A stretch of DNA of 64,000 bases, taken from NCBI RefSeq assembly GCF_038433155.1, contig NZ_JBCDMW010000039.1:12475-76474 (forward strand), written 5' to 3'. Position 1 is the first letter of the stretch, and every line of letters starts with the position of its first letter. The position numbers and the translations under genes are program-made. Under the pieces are notes generated by a model. The model ran no database searches. It had not been told where the DNA came from and worked only from the letters and a program-made list of their open reading frames with translations. Positions 18,230 to 27,212 of the stretch are shown here, piece by piece. This DNA is from Luteococcus sp038433155. Lineage in GTDB: Bacteria > Actinomycetota > Actinomycetes > Propionibacteriales > Propionibacteriaceae.

Positions 18230-19501
18230 ATGGAGAGCTCCCCCGAACACCCGGTGGCACTGGGCCGCGTGGTGCAGGCGGTCAAGGGTTGGGTGGAGCG
18301 CTGCGGCGCGGTCTGGGTGGAGGCCCAGGTGATCCAGATCAACCGTCGCGCCGGGTCGTCGACGGTGTTCATGACCATGCGGGACACGCTGGCGCAGACG
18401 TCGGCCTCCATCAGCTGCTCGACGGCAGTGGTGGACGCCGCGGGGCCGTTGACCGAGGGCACCACGGTCACGGCCTGGATCAAGCCGACGGTGTGGAGCA
18501 AGAACGGCGCCCTGAGTTTTGAGTGCCGGGAGATCCGGATTGCCGGTGAGGGTCGGCTGCTGGCCCAGCTGGAGCAGCGCAAGCGGATGCTGCAGGCGGA
18601 GGGGCTCTTTGACCCGGCGCGCAAGAAGCGGTTGCCCTTTCTCCCCCGGGCCATCGGCCTGGTGACCGGAGCCGGATCCGCCGCGGAGCGGGATGTTCTC
18701 ACCAATGTGGAGTTGCGCTGGCCCGCCGCCCAGGTGGTGGTCCGGCACGCTTTGGTGCAGGGCGACAAGGCCGCGGCCGAAGTGATGCAGGCCCTGGCAA
18801 GCCTGGACGCCGAGCCGGACGTGGACGTGATCATCCTGGCGCGCGGCGGGGGCTCGCTGGAGGACCTGCTGCCGTTCAGCGACGAGGGCCTGGTGCGCGC
18901 CGTCGCGGCGGCGCGGACACCCGTCGTGACCGCGATTGGGCATGAACCAGACGTCCCGATCGTGGACCTGGCGGCGGACCTGCGCGCTTCCACCCCCACC
19001 GACGCCGCCAAGCGGGTGGTCCCCGACGCCCGCGAGCAGGCCGAGCAGGTGCAGCAGGCGCTGGGCCGGATCCGCGGCGCCGTCGTGAACCGGGTGAAGG
19101 CGGAGCAGCAGCAGCTGGATGCCCTCAAGTCCCGGCCCGTGCTGCGGGACCCGGCCGGCAGCTTCGAGGTGCACTATGACCGGCTGGAGAACCTGCGGCT
19201 GCGGCTGGACCACGCGATTGACCGGACGCTGACCCACCAGGCCACCGGGCTGGCGCACGACCTCAGCCGGGTTCGCGCCATGAGCCCCAAGGCCACCCTG
19301 GAACGCGGGTACACCATCCTGGTGGACGGCGAGGGTGCCTCCATCAGTTCCATCCGCGACGTCGACCTGGACGACGACGTGATGGCCTACCTGGCCGACG
19401 GCAAGCTGACCCTGGGCGTCACCGGGATCGACGACCCCAGCGGCGAGTTGACCGCCAGCATGGACGACTTCGAGATGACTTTCGACGAGGAGGACCAATG
19501 A
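18230..19501 (+). CDS. xseA: Exodeoxyribonuclease VII large subunit
   Basis: 423 residues from the ATG at 18230, which follows AAGGA by 7 nt; ATG at 18224 is also possible (TATCGT 7 nt upstream). An N-terminal OB-fold (about 10-105) is followed by the catalytic domain (about 120-330) with ARGGGSLEDLLPFSDEGLVRA and AIGHEPDVPIVDLAADLRASTPTDAA. With XseB it degrades single-stranded DNA in both directions during repair and recombination. It overlaps xseB by ATGA. Confidence 0.94.
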   Translation: MESSPEHPVALGRVVQAVKGWVERCGAVWVEAQVIQINRRAGSSTVFMTMRDTLAQTSASISCSTAVVDAAGPLTEGTTVTAWIKPTVWSKNGALSFECREIRIAGEGRLLAQLEQRKRMLQAEGLFDPARKKRLPFLPRAIGLVTGAGSAAERDVLTNVELRWPAAQVVVRHALVQGDKAAAEVMQALASLDAEPDVDVIILARGGGSLEDLLPFSDEGLVRAVAAARTPVVTAIGHEPDVPIVDLAADLRASTPTDAAKRVVPDAREQAEQVQQALGRIRGAVVNRVKAEQQQLDALKSRPVLRDPAGSFEVHYDRLENLRLRLDHAIDRTLTHQATGLAHDLSRVRAMSPKATLERGYTILVDGEGASISSIRDVDLDDDVMAYLADGKLTLGVTGIDDPSGELTASMDDFEMTFDEEDQ

Positions 19502-19758
19502 GCCAGAACGCTGAGAACCCAAGCCCCGAGGGCCCGGCCGACAGCCCGGCAGGGCAGCCGGAGCTGGGCTACGAGCAGGCGCGGGAGGAACTGGGCGAGG
19601 TGGTGCGCAAGCTGGAATCCGGCGGCGTCCCCCTGGCCCAGTCGATGGAGCTGTGGGAGCGCGGCGAGAAGCTGGCCGCCATCTGCCAGCAGTGGCTGGA
19701 CGGCGCCAAGGCCAAGATCGACGCCGCCCGCCAGGCCGCGGACGCCGAGCAGGGCTGA
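19498..19758 (+). CDS. xseB: Exodeoxyribonuclease VII small subunit
   Basis: 86 residues with the typical two-helix core (YEQAREELGEVVRKLESG and QSMELWERGEKLAAIC). Its ATG overlaps the xseA stop, so translation is coupled. Several small subunits bind one large subunit. The N-terminus is Pro/Glu-rich, as in other actinobacterial XseB proteins. Confidence 0.95.
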   Translation: MSQNAENPSPEGPADSPAGQPELGYEQAREELGEVVRKLESGGVPLAQSMELWERGEKLAAICQQWLDGAKAKIDAARQAADAEQG

Positions 19759-19782
19759 CGCAACCTGGGCCCGGATGCCCCC

Positions 19783-19939
19783 CGACAAGCTCGGGGACCG
19801 TGGTGAGGTTCGTCGTCGGGTCCGGAGCCTCGCAGCGCGGTTCCGCGAGGAGACGCGAGCTAGCGAGTGTCAACGAGACGCAGCGCCAGAGGCTGCCGGC
19901 CCGACGACGAACCGACCCCTTCGACAAGCTCGGGGACCG
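19783..19939. repeat. 107-bp element with 14-bp terminal inverted repeats, flanked by 18-bp direct repeats
   Basis: 19807-19913 begins GGTTCGTCGTCGGG and ends CCCGACGACGAACC (perfect 14-bp inverted termini). The interior is partly self-complementary and encodes no protein. The 18-mer CGACAAGCTCGGGGACCG stands on both sides (19783-19800 and 19922-19939). A diverged, reverse-complemented copy of the 107-bp body lies near 48676-48775. It resembles a MITE- or REP-like dispersed element. Confidence 0.65.
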
Positions 19940-19971
19940 GTGGTTGCATCCGCTCGGGGCCGGGGCCGGAT

Positions 19972-20493
19972 TCAGGACAGGGTTGAGGCGAAAGCCTCCA
20001 CACCCTCGTAGCTGGTGTCGGCGCAGACCACCGTCGTGGTGGGCTTGGGCTTGTCCATCGAGTTGACCAGGCACCGGGTGCGGTCGTCCTCGGTGACCAT
20101 CCGGGTCCACTTCTTCCCGCCGACGGTGGACTCACCGTCGGGCCGCGCCTCCCGGGTGACCGACTTCACGAATTCCGGCTGGTTGGCGCCCAACCGCTGC
20201 TTCACCTCGTGGTACACGGTCTCCGGGCTGAGGAAGCCCAGCTGCAACTCGTCGTTGCCATACCGCGCCCGGATCGGCTTCCACGTCTCGGGCAGGTTGC
20301 TGGGGGCCAGGACCTGGAAGGACGCCTCGGTGCGGGCGTCGGCCACCACCGGCTTCCAGTCGGCAGCCGGCACCTGGGGCTCGTCGGGAATGCGGGCAAA
20401 CCAGTAGTAGATGGCCAACGCGGGCACCAGAATCACGGCAAGGGAGATGATCATGTCGCGGCCCGTGGCCCTCGTGTTACGCACGCGCTGCAT
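19972..20493 (-). CDS. DUF4245 family membrane-anchored protein
   Basis: 173 residues. A single N-terminal membrane helix (about 14-34) precedes an extracytoplasmic domain with the pattern PSNLPETWKPIRARYG ... LGFLSPE ... EFVKSVTREARP ... GGKKWTRMV characteristic of DUF4245, an actinobacterial family of unknown function often found near xseAB, as here. It is divergent from the methyltransferase-like gene, 42 bp apart. Confidence 0.85.
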   Translation of the reverse strand: MQRVRNTRATGRDMIISLAVILVPALAIYYWFARIPDEPQVPAADWKPVVADARTEASFQVLAPSNLPETWKPIRARYGNDELQLGFLSPETVYHEVKQRLGANQPEFVKSVTREARPDGESTVGGKKWTRMVTEDDRTRCLVNSMDKPKPTTTVVCADTSYEGVEAFASTLS

Positions 20494-20535
20494 CCTACGT
20501 CACCGGCGACGACGCGCTGGGTGCATGATTCTGGA

Positions 20536-21192
20536 ATGCAGAACGCGGCCACCCTGGGCTTTGATGACACCGACGGCTTCGACATCGCGCTGCGTCACCG
20601 CGAAGACCCGGTGCACGGCGAGGTGCACGAGCTGGTGGTCAACGGCATGTTCGCGATGGACAGTGTCGACGCCTCCAGTGAGGTGCGGCTGGCCGAGCTG
20701 GTGGACTCCGCTGCCCGACGGGTTCTGATCGGTGGGCTGGGCTTGGGCTTCACCGCCGGCACCGTGCTGGATCGGCTGCCCGACGCCCGGGTCACCGTCG
20801 CGGAACTCTCGTCCGCGTTGATCGGCTGGGCGCGCGACGGCCTGGTGCCCAGCCTGGCGCGCGTAGCCACCGATCCGCGGTGCACCCTGTGGCACGTCGA
20901 CGTCGCGGAGTCCCTACGCACCACGTCGGGCTGGGACGCGATCCTGCTGGATGTGGACAACGGCCCGGACTTCTTGATCCACGACGCGAATGCCGCGCTC
21001 TACGGCAGCAACCTGCTCACAGCCGCCCGCGATGCGCTCGCCCCCGGCGGCCTGTTGGCCATCTGGTGCGAGCAGGAGTCGCCTGCCCTTCACGACGAGC
21101 TCGCCAGACTGGGCGACGCGAGTCTGGTCACGATCCCGGTGGATCGCGACGGACACCGGATTGACTACGCCATCCACTGCCTGCGCCGGTAG
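20536..21192 (+). CDS. Spermidine synthase-like, SAM-dependent methyltransferase-fold protein
   Basis: 218 residues. The Rossmann core shows the nucleotide loop VLIGGLGLGFTAGTVLDRLP, the acidic VTVAELSSALIGWAR strand and WDAILLDVDNGPDFLIHDANAALY, as in spermine/spermidine synthase-like proteins. The N-terminal beta-domain of true polyamine synthases is shortened (ELVVNGMFAMDS is left). It may be a methyltransferase rather than an aminopropyltransferase, and the substrate is unknown. Confidence 0.8.
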   Translation: MQNAATLGFDDTDGFDIALRHREDPVHGEVHELVVNGMFAMDSVDASSEVRLAELVDSAARRVLIGGLGLGFTAGTVLDRLPDARVTVAELSSALIGWARDGLVPSLARVATDPRCTLWHVDVAESLRTTSGWDAILLDVDNGPDFLIHDANAALYGSNLLTAARDALAPGGLLAIWCEQESPALHDELARLGDASLVTIPVDRDGHRIDYAIHCLRR

Positions 21193-21451
21193 CTCGGCTG
21201 AGCCGCGAAAGCACGCCCGGGGGTCCTGCCAGAACCAGGGCTCCGTCGAGGTGTGTATGGCCGTGTGTATGCACACAGCCTTGGGAGTCTTACGCCAGAA
21301 CCGGGGCCTCGACGGGCGCTTGCTGGAGCTTGGCGATCGGCGGCCGCCGTAAAGCGTGCGTCGTCCGGGCAAGAAGCCACCCCTCGACCGGCTCAGGCAC
21401 CGTGGGGCCACCCAGAGACCACGAGGGGCCGGCTCGGGGACCGTGGGAGGA

Positions 21452-22315
21452 CTATCCGCGCGCGGCTTCGTGGTCGGTGATCCCGAAGGCCAGGGCCAGG
21501 TCCAGCAGGCGTCGGGCACGGGCGAGCTTCGGGGTGTCGGAGGCGCTACGGATCTGGTTGCCGCCGGCCTCGAAGTCGGCCAGGAACTCGCTGGCCCACT
21601 CGATGTCCTCCGTCGACGGCGAGAGCACCTCGTTGACAATCGGGCACTGTTCCGGGGTGAGGCACAACTTGCCGCGCATGCCGAACTTCTGGGTGTTGTC
21701 CGCGGAATTGGCCAGCTTGCCACCCGTCGCACCGACGGCCGGCCCGTCGATCGGGCCGGGCAGCCCGGCAGCCCGGGAAGCAATGGTCAGCTGGGAGCGG
21801 GTGTAGGCAAGGGCCATCTGGTCGTCGTCGATGCCGGTGTCCCGGCGGAAGTCTCCCAGCCCGAAGGCGATCCGGAAGGTGGCGCGGGACTGGGCGATCC
21901 GGTCCAGCAACATCATGGCGCGGGCGGTCTCGATCATCGCCACCACCTTCTGGTGGGACTGCAGCTTCTCCGCCGTCTTCTGCACGTGCTCGCTGGTCTC
22001 CACCATGGCCAGCATCACGCCGTGCATGCCCTCGAATCCGGCCAGGGCGTCCAGATCCCCCTCCCACCAGGCGGTGCCAAAGCCGTTGATCCGCACCCAG
22101 GCCTCGCCGCCGGCCTGGAAGAAGTCGACGACATTGCGCCGGGCCTGCTCCTTCTGCGCGGCCGCCACCGAGTCTTCGATGTCCAGCACCACCGCGTCGG
22201 CCTGGCTGTTGACGGCGGCCTGGAAGAGCTCCGGCTTGGCGGCGTTCACCAGCAGCCAGCTGCGGGCGATGTCCGGGGAAATTCGGCTGGTGGGGGTGGG
22301 CAGCTGATCAGTCAT
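21452..22315 (-). CDS. CitE-like HpcH/HpaI aldolase / citrate lyase beta-like protein
   Basis: 287 residues from the ATG at 22315, 5 nt after GGAGG. TIM-barrel lyase of the CitE family, with the acidic metal-site segment ADAVVLDIEDSVAAAQK, VRINGFGTAWWEGDL and VVAMIETARAMMLLDRIA (metal-ligand Glu). Stand-alone relatives cleave or hydrolyse acyl-CoA thioesters such as citramalyl-CoA or malyl-CoA. No citrate lyase alpha or gamma subunit lies nearby, so it is not part of a classical citrate lyase. Confidence 0.85.
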   Translation of the reverse strand: MTDQLPTPTSRISPDIARSWLLVNAAKPELFQAAVNSQADAVVLDIEDSVAAAQKEQARRNVVDFFQAGGEAWVRINGFGTAWWEGDLDALAGFEGMHGVMLAMVETSEHVQKTAEKLQSHQKVVAMIETARAMMLLDRIAQSRATFRIAFGLGDFRRDTGIDDDQMALAYTRSQLTIASRAAGLPGPIDGPAVGATGGKLANSADNTQKFGMRGKLCLTPEQCPIVNEVLSPSTEDIEWASEFLADFEAGGNQIRSASDTPKLARARRLLDLALAFGITDHEAARG

Positions 22316-22465
22316 GGCGCCTCCTGGGCGGTGGGTCGGCTGAACTGGACGGCACGTGGGGCAGGCACGAGGGGGTGTGCCGGTTGAAGGGACGGGTGAC
22401 CCACCCATTGTGCGGGCAGGCCACCCGTCCCGTCCGGCAGCAATCGCCGGAGGGTCAGCGGGAGT

Positions 22466-23818
22466 TCAGATCCCGCCCTCCAGCATCTCGGTGACCAGGG
22501 CCGCAATCGGGGAGCGCTCGGAGCGGGTCAGGGTGACGTGCGCGAACAGCGGGTTGCCCTTCAGCTTCTCCACCACCGCGGCAATCCCGTCGTGCCGGCC
22601 GACCCGCAGGTTGTCCCGCTGGGCGACGTCGTGGGTGAGCACCACCCGGGAGTTCTGGCCGATCCGGCTGAGCACGGTGAGCAGCACATTGCGCTCCAGG
22701 CTCTGCGCCTCGTCGACGATCACGAAGGCGTCGTGCAGGCTGCGCCCGCGGATGTGGGTCAGCGGCAGCACCTCCAGCATGTCCTGGGCAATCACCTCGT
22801 CGATCACGTACTTGTTGGTCACCGCACCCAGGGTGTCGAAGACCGCCTGACCCCACGGGGCCATCTTCTCGTTCTCCGTGCCGGGCAGGTAACCCAGCTC
22901 CTGGCCACCCACGGCATAGAGCGGCCGGAAGACGACGACCTTCTGGTAGAGCCGCTGCTCCAGCACGGCCTCCAACCCGGCGCACAAGGCCAGCGCGGAC
23001 TTGCCGGTGCCGGCGCGGCCGCCCAGGGAAACGATCCCGATCTCCTGGTCCAGCAGGATGTCCAGCGCGACCCGCTGCTCGGCGGAGCGGCCGTGCAGGC
23101 CGAAGGCGTCGCGCTCGGACCGGATCAGCTTCACCGTGCCGTTGGGCATCTTGCGGCCCAGGGCGGTGCCGCCCGACGGGCAGTGCAACTTCAGCCCGGT
23201 GTGCACCGGCAACTCGTCGGCCTCCAGCACCTCGGTCTCGCCGTGCTCGTAGAGACCCTCGACGACGTGCGTGGGCACCTCCACCTCCCGCATGCCGGTC
23301 CAGCCGCTGTCGACGCCCTGCTCGGCGCGGTATTCCTGCGCCTCCAGACCGACGACCGACGCCTTGACCCGCATCGGGAGGTCCTTGCTGACCACCACGA
23401 CGTCATTGCCCTCAGCGGCCAGGTTGATGGCCACCGCCAGGATTCGGGAGTCGTTGTCCCCCAGCCGGAAGCCGGCCGGCAACCGTTCGGGATTGGTGTG
23501 GTTCAGCTCGATGTGCAGGGTCCCGCCGGTCTCGTTGACGGTCACGGGCTCGTCCAGCCGGCCATTGTCCAGCCGCAGGTCATCCAGCAGACGCAGCGCG
23601 GTGCGGGCGAAGTAGCCCAGCTCGGGGTGGTGCCGCTTGGCCTCCAGCTCCGCGATCACGACGATTGGCAGCACCACATGGTGCTCGGCAAAACGCAGCA
23701 GGGCGCGCGGATCGCTCAGCAGCACGGAGGTGTCCACCACATAGGTCTTGAGGCCGGTGCCCGTCGTCGAGGAGGCGAGGGTCTGCTCGGAAGGCTTGAG
23801 CACAAGGAGCTCCTTCAT
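22466..23818 (-). CDS. phoH: PhoH family protein with N-terminal PIN domain
   Basis: 450 residues from the ATG at 23818; an ATG at 23854 adds 12 residues and neither has a clear ribosome site. The PIN ribonuclease domain (about 22-150) has TYVVDTSVLLSDP and AELEAKRHHPELGYFARTA with acidic active-site residues. The PhoH ATPase domain (about 230-450) has the Walker A loop SLGGRAGTGKSALALCAG and the DEAQSLERN Walker B motif. This PIN-PhoH (PhoH2) form is an ATP-driven RNA helicase/ribonuclease in mycobacteria. Confidence 0.92.
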   Translation of the reverse strand: MKELLVLKPSEQTLASSTTGTGLKTYVVDTSVLLSDPRALLRFAEHHVVLPIVVIAELEAKRHHPELGYFARTALRLLDDLRLDNGRLDEPVTVNETGGTLHIELNHTNPERLPAGFRLGDNDSRILAVAINLAAEGNDVVVVSKDLPMRVKASVVGLEAQEYRAEQGVDSGWTGMREVEVPTHVVEGLYEHGETEVLEADELPVHTGLKLHCPSGGTALGRKMPNGTVKLIRSERDAFGLHGRSAEQRVALDILLDQEIGIVSLGGRAGTGKSALALCAGLEAVLEQRLYQKVVVFRPLYAVGGQELGYLPGTENEKMAPWGQAVFDTLGAVTNKYVIDEVIAQDMLEVLPLTHIRGRSLHDAFVIVDEAQSLERNVLLTVLSRIGQNSRVVLTHDVAQRDNLRVGRHDGIAAVVEKLKGNPLFAHVTLTRSERSPIAALVTEMLEGGI

Positions 23819-24157
23819 CGGTGAAGGGGCCGGTTGCTCGGCAGCCGACCCCATTCGTCATCAGGGTGTCGGTGGTGCCGGGGGACGCGCCGCATGCCGT
23901 CCGGAGCGCTGTGCTCCCGGGCCAGTCGTCGGTCCGTCCATGTCCCCCAAGCTACGACGCTCCCGGCCGCGGGGACGACGTCACGCGTCCAACTTCACAC
24001 ACTGTTCACCGCATCGTCAGGTGCCCCGGGCCATCCGCGACCGGGGGCCACAAGGGGCCAACGGCCAGAACAGGTACAAGAGCTGACTTCTTGGCCCCGC
24101 CGCCTGGCGCCCCAGCTGCGGACCCCCGGCGCCCACAGAAATGTCGGACCGGATGCC
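23819..24157. other. Intergenic region between divergent phoH and the GH31 gene
   Basis: About 340 bp, GC-rich. I see no gene, RNA, strong hairpin or dispersed repeat here. It must contain both divergent promoters. Confidence 0.4.
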
Positions 24158-24163
24158 TAGTGT
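24158..24163 (+). promoter_or_regulatory. -10 element of the GH31 gene, leaderless pattern
   Basis: TAGTGT, 7 nt before the ATG at 24171; no ribosome site between. Confidence 0.45.
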
Positions 24164-24170
24164 GGGTGTC

Positions 24171-26507
24171 ATGACGATCCTGCCCGAACACCTGCGGCTC
24201 AGTGCTGCACCCGTCGCGCCCCAGACCTCCGTCGTGGCCGGGGAGCACTACCGGTTCACCGTCCTGACCGAACAGCTGGTGCGGTGTGAGTACTCGCCCA
24301 CCGGCGTCTTCGAGGACCGGGCGACGCAGACGGTGCTGCACCGGGACCTGCCGACCCCGAACTTCCGGGTGCATCGCGACGGGAACCGGGTGCAGATCAT
24401 CACCCGCGCCTTCCACCTGGACTACTCGGGCGGCGAGTTCACCCCGCAGAGCATCAGCGTGAAGGAGCTGACCGGCGGCTACCACTCGGTGTGGCGGCCG
24501 GGTGAGGAGCCGGACAGCAAGTTCGCCCAGTACGTCGGGGTGCGCACCCAGCTGGGCGGCACCGCGCGCACCCTGGACACCGTCGATGGCGCATGTGAAC
24601 TGGAGAACGGGCTGGCCAACTCCTTGGGCATCACCAGCCTGGACGATTCCCACACCCTGGCGCTGACCGACGACGGGTGGGTGGCCCAACGGCCCGAAGG
24701 GAATGTGGACGTCTACGTCTTTGCCCACGGGCAGGCCTACGCCGACGCGGTGGCTGACTTCTACCGGATCAGTGGGCCGCAGCCGGTGCTTCCCCGCTAC
24801 GCGCTGGGCAACTGGTGGAGCCGCTACCACGCCTACACCCAGGCCGAATACCAGGCGCTGGTGGAGCGCTTCGAGGCCGAGCGGCTGCCGTTCAGCGTCG
24901 CGGTGGTGGACATGGACTGGCACCTGACCGAGATCGACGCGAAGTACGGTGCCGGCTGGACCGGCTACACCTGGAACCGGGAGCTCTTTCCGGATCACGT
25001 CGGATTCCTTTCCTGGCTGCACGAACACGGGTTTAAGGTGTCGCTGAATGTGCATCCGGCGGAGGGGGTGCGGGCCTTCGAGGAGGCCTACCCCCGGATG
25101 GCCCGGGCGTTGGGCATCGATCCGTCGACGGAGCTTTCCGCCACCTTCGACTTCGCGGACCCGGCCTTCATCAATGCCTACTTCGAGCAGCTGCACCACC
25201 CGCTGGAGGACGAGGGGGTGGACTTCTGGTGGCTGGACTGGCAGCAGGGCAGCCACTCCCGGATCCCGGGGCTGGACCCCTTGTGGATGCTGAACCACCT
25301 GCACTTCCTGGACTCCGGGCGTGACGGGCGTCGGCCGCTGACCTTCAGCCGCTATGCCGGGCCGGGTTCCCACCGCTACCCCGTCGGATTCAGCGGGGAC
25401 ACGGTGATCAGCTGGGCCTCGCTGGCCTTCCAGCCCTACTTCACGGCGACCGCCTCCAACATCGGCTACGGCTGGTGGAGCCATGACATCGGCGGGCACA
25501 TGTTCGGCGTCAAGGATGACGAGCTGGCCACCCGGTGGGTACAGCTGGGTGTCTTCTCACCGGTGAACCGGCTGCATTCGTCGAATGGCATCTTCAACGG
25601 CAAGGAGCCGTGGCGGTTCAATCCCGTCGCGGAGCGGGTGATGGGAGACTTCCTGCGCCTGCGACACCGGCTGGTGCCATGGCTGTTCACGGAGAATGTG
25701 GTGGGCCATGAGGAGCTGCGGCCGCTGGTGCGGCCGATGTACTGGACCGACCCCCGGGAGCAGGTGGCCTACGCCGCGCGGAACCAGTACTGGTTTGGCC
25801 GGGACCTGTTGGTGGCACCCTTGACGACGCCCGTCTCCCCCGCGACGCAGTGCGCCGCGGAGCGGCTGTGGCTGCCGGAGGGCCACTGGGTGGACTTCTT
25901 CACCGGGCTGGCCTACCGGGGTGGCCGCGCGGTGACGATGCACCGGCCGATCAGCCAGCTGCCGGTGCTGGCCCGGGCGGGTGCCATCATCCCGCTGAGC
26001 GGGGATGAGGACCTGCGGGTGGAGAATCCCGCCGCGCTGGAGTTGCGGGTCTTCGCCGGGGCCGACGGCTGCTACACCCTGGTGGAGGACGACGACCGGG
26101 CCGAGCCCCGCACCGTGCGGACCCGCTTCGACTATTGCCACGCGACGGGTTGCGTGACGATCCACCCGGCTGCCGGAGACCTGAGCGTGGTGCCGGAGCG
26201 CCGCAACTACCGCTTGGTGTTGGTGGGCGCCGGGGCGGAGCAGGTGGTGGAGCTGGGGCAGGTGGCGACGGCTGCCGGTGCGACGGCCCACTTTGCCGTG
26301 CCCCTGGCCTTTGACAACCGCGTCGAGGAGCGGATCTTCGACTTCCTGGACCGGGCCCAGATGCCGATCTTCACCAAGGAGCGGGCGATGCAGCTGGTCA
26401 AGGAGCATGCGACGCCGGGCGCGCGGATCGCCGCCCTGAGCGAGCTGGAGGGGCTGGACGACGAGGTACTGGCGGTGCTCCGGGAGCTGGTGCTCGCCCT
26501 GGAATGA
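24171..26507 (+). CDS. Glycoside hydrolase family 31 (alpha-glucosidase/alpha-xylosidase-like)
   Basis: 778 residues, no signal peptide, so probably cytoplasmic. After an N-terminal beta-sandwich (about 1-210), the barrel shows RYALGNWWSRYHAYTQAEY, AVVDMDWHLTE, the nucleophile D356 in DFWWLDWQQG and the acid/base D410 in FSGDTVISW. C-terminal beta domains and an 80-residue extension follow. GH31 contains alpha-glucosidases, alpha-xylosidases, sulfoquinovosidases and, mainly in algae and fungi, alpha-1,4-glucan lyases that make 1,5-anhydrofructose. Specificity cannot be set from sequence by eye. It is a separate unit 700 bp before the PTS/GRE locus. Confidence 0.9.
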   Translation: MTILPEHLRLSAAPVAPQTSVVAGEHYRFTVLTEQLVRCEYSPTGVFEDRATQTVLHRDLPTPNFRVHRDGNRVQIITRAFHLDYSGGEFTPQSISVKELTGGYHSVWRPGEEPDSKFAQYVGVRTQLGGTARTLDTVDGACELENGLANSLGITSLDDSHTLALTDDGWVAQRPEGNVDVYVFAHGQAYADAVADFYRISGPQPVLPRYALGNWWSRYHAYTQAEYQALVERFEAERLPFSVAVVDMDWHLTEIDAKYGAGWTGYTWNRELFPDHVGFLSWLHEHGFKVSLNVHPAEGVRAFEEAYPRMARALGIDPSTELSATFDFADPAFINAYFEQLHHPLEDEGVDFWWLDWQQGSHSRIPGLDPLWMLNHLHFLDSGRDGRRPLTFSRYAGPGSHRYPVGFSGDTVISWASLAFQPYFTATASNIGYGWWSHDIGGHMFGVKDDELATRWVQLGVFSPVNRLHSSNGIFNGKEPWRFNPVAERVMGDFLRLRHRLVPWLFTENVVGHEELRPLVRPMYWTDPREQVAYAARNQYWFGRDLLVAPLTTPVSPATQCAAERLWLPEGHWVDFFTGLAYRGGRAVTMHRPISQLPVLARAGAIIPLSGDEDLRVENPAALELRVFAGADGCYTLVEDDDRAEPRTVRTRFDYCHATGCVTIHPAAGDLSVVPERRNYRLVLVGAGAEQVVELGQVATAAGATAHFAVPLAFDNRVEERIFDFLDRAQMPIFTKERAMQLVKEHATPGARIAALSELEGLDDEVLAVLRELVLALE

Positions 26508-26558
26508 GCGACGACCCCTCGACCTGCCACAACGACCCAGCCCGTCCAGACTCACCAG

Positions 26559-26658
26559 CCAACCCCCAACGACCGAGCCTGTCGAGGCCCAGCCAACCCC
26601 GCCGGCCGAGCCTGCCGAGGCCCAGCCAACCCCCAACGACCGAGCCTGCCGAGGCCCC
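26559..26658. repeat. Three tandem 33-34-bp units of the CCGAGCCTGYCGAGG repeat family
   Basis: Units at 26559-26592, 26593-26625 and 26626-26658 each read CCAACCCC, a short variable part, then CGAGCCTGYCGAGGCCC. The surrounding 26508-27112 stretch of 600 bp has no gene I would support. Confidence 0.75.
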
Positions 26659-27112
26659 TCCGGTGGAAACTTCCCCCAAACGGACTTCGGCCCCGCAGGC
26701 GGTGCCTGCGGGGCCAGGGGGTCCGCACCCGGTAAGGGATCACGTTCATCCACCGGGCGCAGCTGCGCGCTGGGCCTTTCCCCCGAAGGGCCCATTCGGC
26801 CACCGGATCAATGATGAATTCCGGTAACCCCGTCCACCCCGACCCGTCGGCCGGTCGAACGGTGCCGCCGACGAATCCCCCGAAAGCGTCGGCAACACGA
26901 TCCATCCTGTGATGAATTGGTGGCGCGTTCAAGCCAACCCGGCCCTGCGAGCAATTCGTTCAGACGGCAGACAGTTTGCGCGCCGATTTGTCCCGTGAAT
27001 GGGGGACAACACGCTGATTCATCCCGCGGCAGTGGCTTCGGACGGCAGATTCCGTGCGGATTCGCGGGGCGCGGGGCCATCAGAAGGCCACCAGGGTCCC
27101 CACTCCGAGCCC

Positions 27113-27142
27113 TTGTGCATCGATACACCATGGGTCTACAGT
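27113..27142 (+). promoter_or_regulatory. PTS promoter with overlapping LacI-type operator
   Basis: TTGTGC (-35, 27113-27118), an 18-bp spacer and TACAGT (-10, 27137-27142). The palindrome GTGCATCGATACAC (27115-27128) overlaps the -35 and spacer, so a bound repressor would exclude RNA polymerase. The same site, perfect, precedes the glycyl radical enzyme gene at 32774. Confidence 0.75.
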
Positions 27143-27212
27143 TCTGCCATCGGTCTTCTTTCGAATGAACTTCACTCGAAAGTTTTTCAAAACTCTCCCA
27201 AGGACGACGACG

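Noticed and set aside
19972..20493. Frameshifted longer gene including the upstream repeats
   Set aside because: DUF4245 is complete with its own membrane helix; the adjoining open frames come from the repeat element.
26559..26658. CRISPR array
   Set aside because: Three units without unique spacers of constant length, and no cas genes; they belong to the dispersed CCGAGCC repeat family.
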